This document shows, piece by piece, positions 17,157 to 26,505 of a stretch of 64,000 nt of DNA. The translations under genes were made by a program, and so were the position numbers. Within the stretch, counting starts at the first letter, position 1. Every line of letters starts with the position of its first letter. This DNA is from Bacteroidota bacterium (GTDB lineage: Bacteria; Bacteroidota; Bacteroidia; Palsa-965). Where the stretch lies: assembly GCA_006218065.1 (NCBI GenBank), contig VBWE01000001.1:127063-191062 (forward strand), written 5' to 3'. The notes under the pieces were generated by a model. The model ran no database searches, had not been told where the DNA came from, and saw nothing but the letters and a program-made list of their open reading frames with translations.

Positions 17157-18125
17157 TCAGAGCCAGCCATTTTCGAGAATATCCATCGCATGATAGGTGA
17201 TCACGATATTCGATCCTGCCCGGGCGAATGCGTACATATTTTCCATCACGATTTTCTGCTCGTCCACCAAACCCTGTGCGGCTGCGGCTTTCACCATGCT
17301 GTATTCGCCGGAAACATTGTAGCAGGCCACCGGCAGCAAAGTATTGTCGCGAACCGCCGAGATAATATCGAGATATGCGAGCGCAGGTTTTACCATGATG
17401 ATGTCCGCGCCTTCTTCCTCATCCATCAGGGCTTCCTTGAGTGCTTCGCGGCCGTTCCGGAAATCCATCTGGTACGATTTGCGGTCGCCCTGCTGCGGAG
17501 CGGAATCGGCGGCTTCGCGGAAGGGGCCGTAATACGCCGACGCAAATTTGACCGCGTACGACATGATACCCGTATTGGAAAACCCATGCGCATCAAGCGT
17601 GTCGCGGATGCCGGCGATACGTCCGTCCATCATGTCGCTGGGCGCAACCATATCCGCACCGGCTTCGGCATGCGAAAGCGCCATTTTAGAAAGCAGTTCC
17701 ACAGACGCATCATTCTGCACATAACCGTCTTCCAGTATTCCGCAATGTCCGTGCGAAGTATATGCGCAAACGCAAACGTCGGTAACGACATAGATATCCT
17801 CCTTAAACCGTTCTTTCAGCGCTTTCACGGCCTGCGGCACAACACTGCTCCCGCTGTGCGCAGTATGCCCGTCGTCCGATTTTTCTTCACCCACACCGAA
17901 AAGCAGCACTTTATTCAAACCGAGTTTCAGTCCGCGCTCGGCATCTTTCAGCAGTTCGTCAACCGAAAAATGATTGATCCCCGGCATGGCTGCAATCGGG
18001 CGCCGGATGTCTTTGCCGTGTGTAACGAAATACGGGTACATAAACATGTCGCGGCTGAGGCGCGTTTCCGCGGTCATTTCACGAACGATGGCATTTTTGC
18101 GCGTGCGGCGCGGACGGTGAAGCAT
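17157..18125 (-). CDS. hemB: delta-aminolevulinic acid dehydratase (porphobilinogen synthase)
   Basis: VTDVCVCAYTSHGHCGI; GADMVAPSDMMDGRI; IIMVKPALAYLDII. Confidence 0.97.
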   Translation of the reverse strand: MLHRPRRTRKNAIVREMTAETRLSRDMFMYPYFVTHGKDIRRPIAAMPGINHFSVDELLKDAERGLKLGLNKVLLFGVGEEKSDDGHTAHSGSSVVPQAVKALKERFKEDIYVVTDVCVCAYTSHGHCGILEDGYVQNDASVELLSKMALSHAEAGADMVAPSDMMDGRIAGIRDTLDAHGFSNTGIMSYAVKFASAYYGPFREAADSAPQQGDRKSYQMDFRNGREALKEALMDEEEGADIIMVKPALAYLDIISAVRDNTLLPVACYNVSGEYSMVKAAAAQGLVDEQKIVMENMYAFARAGSNIVITYHAMDILENGWL

Positions 18126-18196
18126 GAACTTGATTTTGGTCGGGACAAATTTCGCTTTTTACGCGGGATGGTTTGTCATCGGTGTGTTTAAAAAAA

Positions 18197-18234
18197 AGAG
18201 CTCCCGAAAATGGAAGCTCTCTTTTATATGAATA
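18197..18234. terminator. hairpin downstream of C25 peptidase gene
   Basis: AGAGCTCCcgaaaatGGAAGCTCT flanked by A/T runs. Confidence 0.6.
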
Positions 18235-18246
18235 TGTCGTTGTTGC

Positions 18247-20466
18247 TTACTTCACCAGGATGCGGCGTGTCGAAACCTGCTGCCCGTCGTTCACACGGAC
18301 AAAATAAACGCCCTGCTCAAGGTTGCTGAGATCGAATGCGAGTTTGGTAAAACTGTTCTGGCCGTTCACCGAGCGGCTTTCCAGTTGCTGGCCCAGCGTG
18401 TTCAGCAGGTCAACCTGTGTATTGTTATTTCCGCTGAAGAATTCCACCGTCAGCACATCCGATGCCGGGTTCGGGTAAACCTGCAGGCCGTTGGCGATGT
18501 CCTGCTGAACAACACCCAGCGGATCAACCATTACGGTTCCCTGGTAGGGAATTTTATTGAACGCAGTTGCCGTTACCAGCAGCGGCGTGGTGGATGTGAG
18601 CGCAGTAAAGTTGATCGTTACCGTTCCGCTGCTCACCGTGCCTGTTCCGAGAATCTGTCCGGCCTGCGTGATGCATACGGTTGCGCCGTCGGTATTGCAG
18701 TTCACCGTGAGCGAAGTGCTGCCCAGCGGAATATTCAAGAGGTGCGATGCAGTCAGCGCGTCGGGTGTAACGGTACGCATCATCACGGAAGGATCGCCGA
18801 ACATCACCCAGGTTTCCATCACTTCGCGCGAAGTCGTGCTGTTGTTGTACGCATCGAGCATGCTCATTTCACCGTTGTAGAAAAGTCCGCCGAGCGTATG
18901 CTTGATATTCGCGGTTCCGTACTGCTCGGTGAGAATATTGGCAATTTCATCTTCCACTTCCATCGGTTCGGCCCAGGCCATCAGGATAGAAGAGCCGGTA
19001 GCGTTGATCGCGCCTACAGGTCCGTTTGCATTGTATGCGCGCATCCAGGCTTCGGAAATGCAGGTTCCCGTGGTAAATGTTCCGTTGTTGCAGGCCACTG
19101 AAATCACGAAGGGATATTTATTGTTGTTGGTTGCGGCATTTACATCCGTCGAGCTGTAGTTGCTCGTTACGCAGGTGTTCTGGTCGCCGTGTCCGCAGTA
19201 CATGAACAGGCTGGCGCCGGTGTTCATTGCGGTTGCCACCATGCTGCTGTTCGGGTTGCCGGAAGCGTCAGCACCGCCGTGCGATCCATCGTAAAATTCA
19301 TGAACCGTAGCGTAACCGTATCCCATAAGCAGGGTGCGGATATTCCGCAGGTGCTGCCAGTCGGCTTCTCCGTCATCACCGATTCCCGCGCCCTGGTCCG
19401 AGCCGATACCGATGGATGTGGTGTACCAGGACCCGGTGTCCGGTGTTTTTTCATACTCGAGCGTTTTCGAAACCATGCGCTGCACTTCGCTTACCGAAGC
19501 TGCGGGCATGCGTCCGACAAAAATTTCGGGGTACTTGTCGCTTCCGGCAAGCTGGCCGTATTCCGAATCGGACCATTTGATTTCCGAACCGGCCATCCCG
19601 GCGTTATAAGAGTTTACCTGTGCATGATCGCCGACGAGCAGCAGGAACATGAGGTCGTTATACTGGTTGTAATAATTCTGTACATACGTTTTGATGGCCG
19701 ACTGTGTATTGCCTACTGTAGCGATATCCACGAGATCGGTTTCGATGCCTTTTTCTTTTTTCCAGTCAACCAGCGGCTGCAGATCGTTGAAATACGACTG
19801 CGGCGCAATAACGAGCATGCGGCCTGTTTCACCGAGCGGCGTGTACAATACCTGGTTGTCGCCGGGTTCGTTGGCGCGGACAGTTGCGGAGATTTCGTTT
19901 TCGCCGGGGATGTTTTCATCCACCAGGACAATGGCCTGCAAACCGTGATATACACGAAGTGTTTTGGTTACCGGGTTATACTGGAACGGGAAAAGGCGAA
20001 CGGATACGCGGCGATCTTTGCCTGCAATACCGGGAGTTCCGGCTTCAGCCAGGTTGCCCGGGAAAAAAGCGTTGGTCGAATAAACGGGGCCGAATTCGTA
20101 CGGCACATCGTCCGGGTTGATATTGCGTTTCAGGCTGCCTTTTGAAGGAAGCAGGCTGATATCCTGGATGTCTTCATACGACGTATAGGTAGTTGTAACC
20201 TGCACGGCACCGACCGGTGCGATGATCAGCGAACTGTAAAAAACCGGAAGCTCCGGCGCACCTTTCTGCAGCATGGCAACAGAACCTTCCGCCCAAACCA
20301 GGTTATTGAAAACACCGGGCACTTTGGTATTGATACCTACCCGGTATTGCGGATCAACCGAAACGGTTAGAACCTGTTCGTTTTGCGAAACGACAACTTC
20401 ATTCTGCTGTGCAGTTGCCGAAACAACCCATGCAAACGCGATGGAGAAGAGTACTGTTTTTTTCAT
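18247..20466 (-). CDS. gingipain-like C25 family peptidase with T9SS sorting domain
   Basis: LFMYCGHGDQN, VISVACNNGTF; C-terminal LQVYPNPASDVLTVEF...GVYFVRVNDGQQVSTRRILVK; signal peptide MKKTVLFSIAFAWVVSATAQ. Confidence 0.9.
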   Translation of the reverse strand: MKKTVLFSIAFAWVVSATAQQNEVVVSQNEQVLTVSVDPQYRVGINTKVPGVFNNLVWAEGSVAMLQKGAPELPVFYSSLIIAPVGAVQVTTTYTSYEDIQDISLLPSKGSLKRNINPDDVPYEFGPVYSTNAFFPGNLAEAGTPGIAGKDRRVSVRLFPFQYNPVTKTLRVYHGLQAIVLVDENIPGENEISATVRANEPGDNQVLYTPLGETGRMLVIAPQSYFNDLQPLVDWKKEKGIETDLVDIATVGNTQSAIKTYVQNYYNQYNDLMFLLLVGDHAQVNSYNAGMAGSEIKWSDSEYGQLAGSDKYPEIFVGRMPAASVSEVQRMVSKTLEYEKTPDTGSWYTTSIGIGSDQGAGIGDDGEADWQHLRNIRTLLMGYGYATVHEFYDGSHGGADASGNPNSSMVATAMNTGASLFMYCGHGDQNTCVTSNYSSTDVNAATNNNKYPFVISVACNNGTFTTGTCISEAWMRAYNANGPVGAINATGSSILMAWAEPMEVEDEIANILTEQYGTANIKHTLGGLFYNGEMSMLDAYNNSTTSREVMETWVMFGDPSVMMRTVTPDALTASHLLNIPLGSTSLTVNCNTDGATVCITQAGQILGTGTVSSGTVTINFTALTSTTPLLVTATAFNKIPYQGTVMVDPLGVVQQDIANGLQVYPNPASDVLTVEFFSGNNNTQVDLLNTLGQQLESRSVNGQNSFTKLAFDLSNLEQGVYFVRVNDGQQVSTRRILVK

Positions 20467-20604
20467 CTGGTTGATTTTCTGGAACTCAAGGATAGGAAGA
20501 TTCTTCCTGATTATCAAGCAGGTGGACGGAAGAAATAGGATTCCTGAAGGAATTAACCCGTGTTTAACAGGCCGGCGGGAACCGGCAATGCAGATTTTCA
20601 TTAA

Positions 20605-20636
20605 AAAAGAGCTTCCCGGGAGAGAAGCTCTTTCCT
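20605..20636. terminator. intrinsic terminator-like hairpin
   Basis: AAAGAGCTTCccgggagaGAAGCTCTTT. Confidence 0.7.
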
Positions 20637-20693
20637 TGCATATGGCGATCCCCGATGAACAGGTGCATCTGTTCTGTTTTCAGAAGATTTTTT

Positions 20694-21986
20694 TTAAGAG
20701 GGGACCTGCAGTTCAAGTATCATATCACCGGGCAGCGAAACTCCGGAGAGCGGAAGAATTGACGATGCAGGCCATGTGAATGATACATTCGCCTGATTGA
20801 GTATGGCGGCAATGTTCGACATACTCACATTCAGGCTGAGCGTAGCCGCCAGTACCGGGACCACCACTGCAATCACCGCGGCCAGCATGGCGCTGATCGA
20901 TCCGAAAGTTGCAATCAGCAGGGCGGCATAAAGAGCCCACCCGATTCCTGTAATTACAAGTGATCCGTCGCCATCGGGCGAATCTACATCCATCGTGATA
21001 GCCTGCCCGCTGATTTCCGGCGTAAGGTAAAAGCTGCCTTCCACTTTTACATAAAAAAGCCACGACAGCCACGATACAGGGTAACCAAATGCCACATAAT
21101 CACCCTGGATCTGCCCGCTGTCGTTAACGTATGTATTCAGTGACTGAAGCACAGGGTTGTATTCTGCGGTGAAATTCACCGTATTGGTAAGGCTGATGAC
21201 ATAAGGCGTAGTGGCATTTCCCGTGATCGAAAATTGTGATCCGGAGATGTTGCCCTGCAAGGAAGGCAAGACAAAATTATTGAGCAGGCAGCGGTTTGAA
21301 ATATACAGCGTGGCCGATTGTCCCGAAGGCATAAGCGGGGGCACACTGCTCCAGTCGGTGGAACCCGATGTTCCTGTGCTTGTTGTTCCCATCATCACCA
21401 ATACGTTGTTGCTGGCATCCGACGCGTTTACCTGTGTGGAAAAACCGATTGACCCTGAAGGCAGAATTCCCTGCGGCGCACTGGATACATTGAGCGTACC
21501 GAGATAGTATGTCCCGTCCTGGAAAGTGTTTTGCATATAGCCCTGGATGATGCCGTTGAGTACGGGTTCCCACCAGGGCGCAGGCGGCGGTGAATTGAGT
21601 GTAATGACATAGGCGGTTGCCGGTCCGGTAAGATCGAGGTACAACTGCATGTTTGTGGTTCCCGAAATGTCAATCTGCACATACGTGAGATTGGAGGTAA
21701 TGACAAGCGTGGATCCGGAAGGAATCGGGTACGTATCACTTCCTTGTACCAGGTTGCCGGAAAGCGGAATCGTGAGCGAAGCAAACGTATTGTTTCCCGA
21801 AGCGCTGGTGGGATTCAGATCAACGACAGGTATCCCCATCGTTCCGCTGAATGAAAAACCAAATGCGGAATACGAAATGGTACTCGGGAAAAAACTATCG
21901 TTATACGCATTTGTAAGAAACTGGTTGAGTGCTGTCTGGTTTGCTACTCCGAGCAAATCCCAGCCGTTGGTGGTAACTGTAGCCAT
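20694..21986 (-). CDS. TULIP/P47-like protein (tentative)
   Basis: 430 aa; N-terminal VTTNGWDLLGVANQTALNQFL resembles the P47/OrfX (T/N)xGWD start; long hydrophobic stretch GWALYAALLIATFGSISAMLAAVIAVVVPVLAATL. Confidence 0.55.
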   Translation of the reverse strand: MATVTTNGWDLLGVANQTALNQFLTNAYNDSFFPSTISYSAFGFSFSGTMGIPVVDLNPTSASGNNTFASLTIPLSGNLVQGSDTYPIPSGSTLVITSNLTYVQIDISGTTNMQLYLDLTGPATAYVITLNSPPPAPWWEPVLNGIIQGYMQNTFQDGTYYLGTLNVSSAPQGILPSGSIGFSTQVNASDASNNVLVMMGTTSTGTSGSTDWSSVPPLMPSGQSATLYISNRCLLNNFVLPSLQGNISGSQFSITGNATTPYVISLTNTVNFTAEYNPVLQSLNTYVNDSGQIQGDYVAFGYPVSWLSWLFYVKVEGSFYLTPEISGQAITMDVDSPDGDGSLVITGIGWALYAALLIATFGSISAMLAAVIAVVVPVLAATLSLNVSMSNIAAILNQANVSFTWPASSILPLSGVSLPGDMILELQVPS

Positions 21987-21990
21987 GGTC

Positions 21991-22323
21991 TTATTTTTTA
22001 TAGTTTTTAACGATGAGGTTCGACACTTCTTTCAGCTCGCGGAGCATTTCGGCGGAAGCCCCGATGTTTGCACTTTCCAGCGCCTTTATCGGGTCAGTGA
22101 GAAAAGCCAGCGCATTTTTTTCCGATGCCCGCATCCATTGCATCAGTTTTTCTTCGATGGGCATGCAGCTTGTATGCAGTTTTGCAATGCGCGTCGTGAG
22201 TTTTGCATCGCCCGTTTCCGGGAATGAAAAGGATTTTTGTCCCGATGAGACAAACGATACGGATACCGGTTTTTTGGTTTTTTCATCGGCAAATGATATC
22301 CTTACAGGATTGGTCTTGTTCAT
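21991..22323 (-). CDS. hypothetical protein, partner of P47-like gene
   Basis: 110 aa, 4-nt gap to 20694-21986 CDS, same strand. Confidence 0.7.
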   Translation of the reverse strand: MNKTNPVRISFADEKTKKPVSVSFVSSGQKSFSFPETGDAKLTTRIAKLHTSCMPIEEKLMQWMRASEKNALAFLTDPIKALESANIGASAEMLRELKEVSNLIVKNYKK

Positions 22324-22623
22324 AGCGAATGTGTATTTATTAATTCCTACTCGTGAGGCTTTTCGGATTTCGCCCCCGTTTTGTTCGCCTGTGCGGGACA
22401 GGCCCGTTTCTTCGTTTCACACCTCTGCAGCGGAGCGGATCGATATGGATTGCGGGTTCCGTTTTTGAAAAATGAAGGCAATGGTTTCCCTGTCCCGATA
22501 ATGTGGCGTTTCGGGCGCGGTACTCGAAAAAAATTTGACAAAGGATTCCCCGTTACGTTTTCATGCGGGCATCAAAACATTTGCATCGGGTTGTTGAAAG
22601 TCCGGTTATGACCGGGGTTGGGG

Positions 22624-23007
22624 CTAGTTACTGCCTGGCGGAATTGCAGGGTCGGTAGTCCCCACGATCACTATGCCGATGGTCGGGACGGTGAACGTGT
22701 GGTGCAGCATTCCTGCATATTCAAAATGAAAATGACCGTCTTCAGAATAGCATTCCCAGCCATTGAGTTCCCGGATAACCGTCATAAATTCGCTCGTAGG
22801 TAATATTTCGAACCGTAACCGGAGATGCTCGGATATATCAACAAAACAGATGGAAAAATCGATTTTGTCGCCGGGCAACACGCTAACCGATAGCGTTTGG
22901 GTTTTGTGGTCGCCAGCCCGGAGTATAAACTCCTGGTCGTCAAATGCACCGCTTTGTTCCATGTCCGAATGATTCGTCAATTCGATCACTAAATTTTCGT
23001 CGATCAT
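22624..23007 (-). CDS. hypothetical beta-rich protein
   Basis: MIDENLVIELTNHSDMEQSGAFDDQEFILRAGDHKTQTLSVSV..., ATG 23007. Confidence 0.65.
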   Translation of the reverse strand: MIDENLVIELTNHSDMEQSGAFDDQEFILRAGDHKTQTLSVSVLPGDKIDFSICFVDISEHLRLRFEILPTSEFMTVIRELNGWECYSEDGHFHFEYAGMLHHTFTVPTIGIVIVGTTDPAIPPGSN

Positions 23008-23182
23008 AGGTTTTGTTTTTTGCCGTTTCTTTTTGTTTGACGGTACAAGAATACATTCACCAATTGCGTAATACAAACCAGCTTTCTCCTTGTTTTATAC
23101 GATCAAAAAAACAAAAACCGGCCGTTCTTCGCCTGTATTTTGATTATTATTGAACAAAAGGAATATACAATCAGACCGTATT

Positions 23183-24739
23183 ATGGAGACCCCGGATGAA
23201 CTGAAAAAATGGGTGGAATCCCTCACCATTGCCGAAAAACGGTTTATCAAACTGCTCGGTAAGGCCCGTTCGGGAGCCAAAGACAGCCAGCAGCTGGAGC
23301 TGTTCGACTGGCTCAACCAGGCGCAGCCGGGCGACAGCTTCCCCGGCAAAGCCCGCTTTATCCAGAATTTACCTACCGTATCCAACCGGCTTAAAGATTT
23401 GATGCTGGACGGTCTGCGCCTGCTCCATAAAGAAGACAATACGGATGCTGTTTTGCGGACCACGCTCGACGAAATCGCCATTCTCGTCGAAAAAAAACTG
23501 TACCCGGCTGCCCTGCGGCAGATGAAACGCGCCAAAAACCTGGCCCTGGACCGATGCAGGTATGCCTTTGCACTGCAATGCATCGAATGGGAGCAAAAAA
23601 TAACGGGAATTATCACAACCGGAGATGCAAGCCGCAACCTGGAGAAACTGCGCGAAGAAGAAATTCCCGCACTGAAAAAACTGGAAGAGCTGCGCGAGTT
23701 GCAGCACCGTCATGAATTGCTTCTCGCGCTGGTAAAACAATTTCCGTATCACCGCGATGCCGCCACGCTGCAGCAGATTACTGATCTTACGGATAACGAA
23801 ATCGTGTATCGTCTTTCTGAAAAAGGCGCTTACCTGGAAAAAGCGCTGGCCGTAAACCTGCTGGGCATCCGCGATCTCTATCGGCGCGATGCCACCGCTG
23901 CCGTGTTGCGTTACCGGCAACTGCTCCGCGAATGGCAGTCGCGTCCGGGCTGGCAAACGGACCAGGTTTCGCTGCTGCTGCTTATCTGCAAGTTTTACCA
24001 GAGCGCCTGTTTTTTTTCCCCGGTTGATTGGGACGAGGCACGGCAGTATATCACGATGGTCAACGATTTTAAAGGCATGCCGCCGGATGCGGGCCGCGAT
24101 TTTCAGCGGATGCTTTATCACAACCAGTTTTCGCTCGGACTGAATACCGGCAAATTCGATTCGGTGGAAACGCTGATTCCTGAAATCGATCAATGGATTA
24201 GTCGCGAGCAAAGTCATCTCACCGGGGCCCAGCAGCTTTCTTTCCTCTGCAATTTTGCGGTCGCTGAATTTCTCGGCGACCATTTTGCTTCAGCCAACCG
24301 TTTTATCACGCGCATCCTGAATATGCCCAACCGCGAAGCGCGCAAAGATATCCGGGCATTTGCGCTGGTACTGCAGGTTGTACTGCAATACGAACTGGGA
24401 AACCTGGAGCTCAACGAATATTTAGCGCGATCGGGCAAACGGCATTTCAGCAAAAACGCCTTCGAGGTCAATTTTGAGCTGATTGTTTTCAAACACATCG
24501 AAGCGATGATGCGCGCCGGGTCGCAGGCAGACATGCAGCAGTCGCTCGGCAAATTTATCAGCGACCTGGATAAACTGGCTGCGCAGTTAGTCGATGCCGT
24601 TCCCCTGCTCGGGCTGAAAGAAATACAGATGTGGACGCAATCGAAACGGACAGGCGTGCCGCTCCGGACAATTTTTTTGCAGGAAGTAAAGAAAAACCTG
24701 GAAGCGCTCGAGCAAACGGAATTACTAAAATCGAACTGA
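23183..24739 (+). CDS. conserved hypothetical protein, helical repeat-like
   Basis: Long ORF, METPDELKKWVESLTIAEKRFIKLLGKA..., amphipathic repeats. Confidence 0.8.
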   Translation: METPDELKKWVESLTIAEKRFIKLLGKARSGAKDSQQLELFDWLNQAQPGDSFPGKARFIQNLPTVSNRLKDLMLDGLRLLHKEDNTDAVLRTTLDEIAILVEKKLYPAALRQMKRAKNLALDRCRYAFALQCIEWEQKITGIITTGDASRNLEKLREEEIPALKKLEELRELQHRHELLLALVKQFPYHRDAATLQQITDLTDNEIVYRLSEKGAYLEKALAVNLLGIRDLYRRDATAAVLRYRQLLREWQSRPGWQTDQVSLLLLICKFYQSACFFSPVDWDEARQYITMVNDFKGMPPDAGRDFQRMLYHNQFSLGLNTGKFDSVETLIPEIDQWISREQSHLTGAQQLSFLCNFAVAEFLGDHFASANRFITRILNMPNREARKDIRAFALVLQVVLQYELGNLELNEYLARSGKRHFSKNAFEVNFELIVFKHIEAMMRAGSQADMQQSLGKFISDLDKLAAQLVDAVPLLGLKEIQMWTQSKRTGVPLRTIFLQEVKKNLEALEQTELLKSN

Positions 24740-24745
24740 AAAAAT

Positions 24746-26308
24746 TCAGCAGCCGAAAACCGCAGCCGCCAATCCCGCATCATCAAAAGTAGCCGGCATC
24801 GCATGCACGCGCACGCCACGCTCCTTCAGTGTGCTTTCCGTGGCATGCCCCATCGCCACCACTTTCTGATCGGCCCCGATCTTATTTTTTTCCAGCCAGG
24901 ATTCTGCGTTCGACGGGCTGGTAAAAACAAGAATATCGGAAACGGGAAGGTCATCCGCGGAATGCTGTATGCTTTCGTAAACGATAAGATTGATCACTTT
25001 TACCGCCGGCAATTGCTGCTGGATAGTGCGCATGCTGCCTTTGGCCTGCGGAAAAAGCACCGTGCTGCGGCCCGCCAACGCTCCGAATTTTTTCCCTGTG
25101 AGCCGCGTATCGTTATCCTGCCCGATAAAATCGGCTCGCAGGCCGTGTTCCCGCAGTTCCTGCGCCGTACCTTTTCCGACCGCTGCAATGCGCGCACCTT
25201 CCGGCACAGCGGCCTGCTGCAGAAAAAACCGGACGGCATGTTTGCTCGAAAAGAAAACCCAGTCGGCCGCCGGAACTTTGATGAGCGGCACGGCATTGAT
25301 CTCGATCAGCGCGCGGCCTTCCACTTTATAACCGTTCCCGCGAAGCACGTCCGCAAAAAAATCGTGCCGGCGCAGGTTGCGCGTAATAAAAACGGAAGCC
25401 GGTTTGATGTTTTTGATTTTTTCCACGATGCGTTCCGCCGCGTCTTCTGTTCGCTTCGTTTTCATGTACACGAGCCGCGGCGCTTTGTCCCAGGCATCGG
25501 CTTTCGTGGCCCAGACCTGGAAATAATCTTCATCGTCGCGGATGCAGTAACAACCCAGCGGCAAATGACAACCGCCTTCAAAAAGATTCAGCACTTTCCG
25601 CTCGATGGAAATGCAGGCCGCCACATCCGCATGATGAATCGCCTGCAAAGCGTTGATCAACTCCGCATCATCCGCGCGCGTTTGCAGCGCGAGCACACCC
25701 TGCGCGGGAGCAGGAACGAATTCGCGGGGATCGGGTTTTTCGACGTGGAAGTCTGAGAGATCCAGCTTTAGTCTTTCCACGCCAGCAGCCGCCAGCAGGA
25801 TCGCGTCGTATTCCCCGTCGCGCAGTTTTTGAATACGTGTGGGGACATTGCCGCGCAGGTCTTTAATTTCGATATCGCTGCGGAATGCGAGCAGCAGCGA
25901 CTTACGCCGCGCCGAGGATGTGCCGATGACGGCGTTTTTGCGGAACCCGAATTTCATTTTCGGATCGAACGATTCTTTGCGGACGAGGATCAGTTCCGAC
26001 GGATCTTCGCGATACGATACCGCGGCGATCAGCAGTCCTTCCGGCGATTCGGTGGGCAGGTCCTTGTGCGAATGCACGGCCAGGTCGGCTTCCCGGTTCA
26101 GCAGGGCTTCTTCGATTTCTTTCGTGAAAAACCCTTTGCCTTCGAGCTTGTCCAGCGACAAATGCTGCACTTTGTCACCCTGCGTTTTGATGATTTTGAT
26201 TTCCGAATCCAGCCCGGTGCGCGCCAGATCCTGCTGCACGAAATGAGCCTGCCAGAGCGCCAGTTCGCTTCCCCTCGATGCGATGATGATTTTTCGTTTG
26301 CCGTTCAC
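24746..26308 (-). CDS. hemC-hemD: bifunctional hydroxymethylbilane synthase / uroporphyrinogen-III synthase
   Basis: HemC: IIIASRGSELALWQAHFVQ, AVHSHKDLPTE, GTSSARRKSLLLAFRSDIEIKDLRGNVPTRI; HemD-like second half VFITRNLRRHDFFADVL...VFTSPSNAESWLEK; GTG start. Confidence 0.93.
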   Translation of the reverse strand: MNGKRKIIIASRGSELALWQAHFVQQDLARTGLDSEIKIIKTQGDKVQHLSLDKLEGKGFFTKEIEEALLNREADLAVHSHKDLPTESPEGLLIAAVSYREDPSELILVRKESFDPKMKFGFRKNAVIGTSSARRKSLLLAFRSDIEIKDLRGNVPTRIQKLRDGEYDAILLAAAGVERLKLDLSDFHVEKPDPREFVPAPAQGVLALQTRADDAELINALQAIHHADVAACISIERKVLNLFEGGCHLPLGCYCIRDDEDYFQVWATKADAWDKAPRLVYMKTKRTEDAAERIVEKIKNIKPASVFITRNLRRHDFFADVLRGNGYKVEGRALIEINAVPLIKVPAADWVFFSSKHAVRFFLQQAAVPEGARIAAVGKGTAQELREHGLRADFIGQDNDTRLTGKKFGALAGRSTVLFPQAKGSMRTIQQQLPAVKVINLIVYESIQHSADDLPVSDILVFTSPSNAESWLEKNKIGADQKVVAMGHATESTLKERGVRVHAMPATFDDAGLAAAVFGC

Positions 26309-26385
26309 CGTTTACTGTTTTCTGTTCACCGTTTGCCGTTCACTGTTTTCCGTTTACTGTTTACTGTTTACCGTTTGACGTTTAT
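26295..26385. repeat. 13 uninterrupted degenerate heptamers (YGTTYDC)
   Basis: CGTTTGC CGTTCAC CGTTTAC TGTTTTC TGTTCAC CGTTTGC CGTTCAC TGTTTTC CGTTTAC TGTTTAC TGTTTAC CGTTTGA CGTTTAT; inverted partner AACGGCG AACGATA AACGGGC at 26418-26438. Confidence 0.95.
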
Positions 26386-26505
26386 CCTTTTTTGCATTTG
26401 TCTGCTCAAAAATAAACAACGGCGAACGATAAACGGGCGAATAAAAAACCGCGTCACCAGGAAAATTACGTGGACGACGCGGCTACTGGCCTGTTTCGTG
26501 CAGAG

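Noticed and set aside
21991-22323. RiPP precursor reading of the 110-aa protein because of FLTDPIKALESANI, which looks like a NHLP leader ending
   Set aside because: No modification enzyme adjacent and no Cys/Ser/Thr-rich core at the C-terminus; adjacency to the P47-like gene is a better explanation
22347-22541. 64-aa minus-strand ORF in the P47 cassette gap
   Set aside because: Spans a small palindrome (GCCTGTgcgggACAGGC) and has low-information basic composition; probably noncoding
26295-26385. Heptamer array as a CRISPR
   Set aside because: Units are 7 bp, degenerate and without spacers; no cas genes in window
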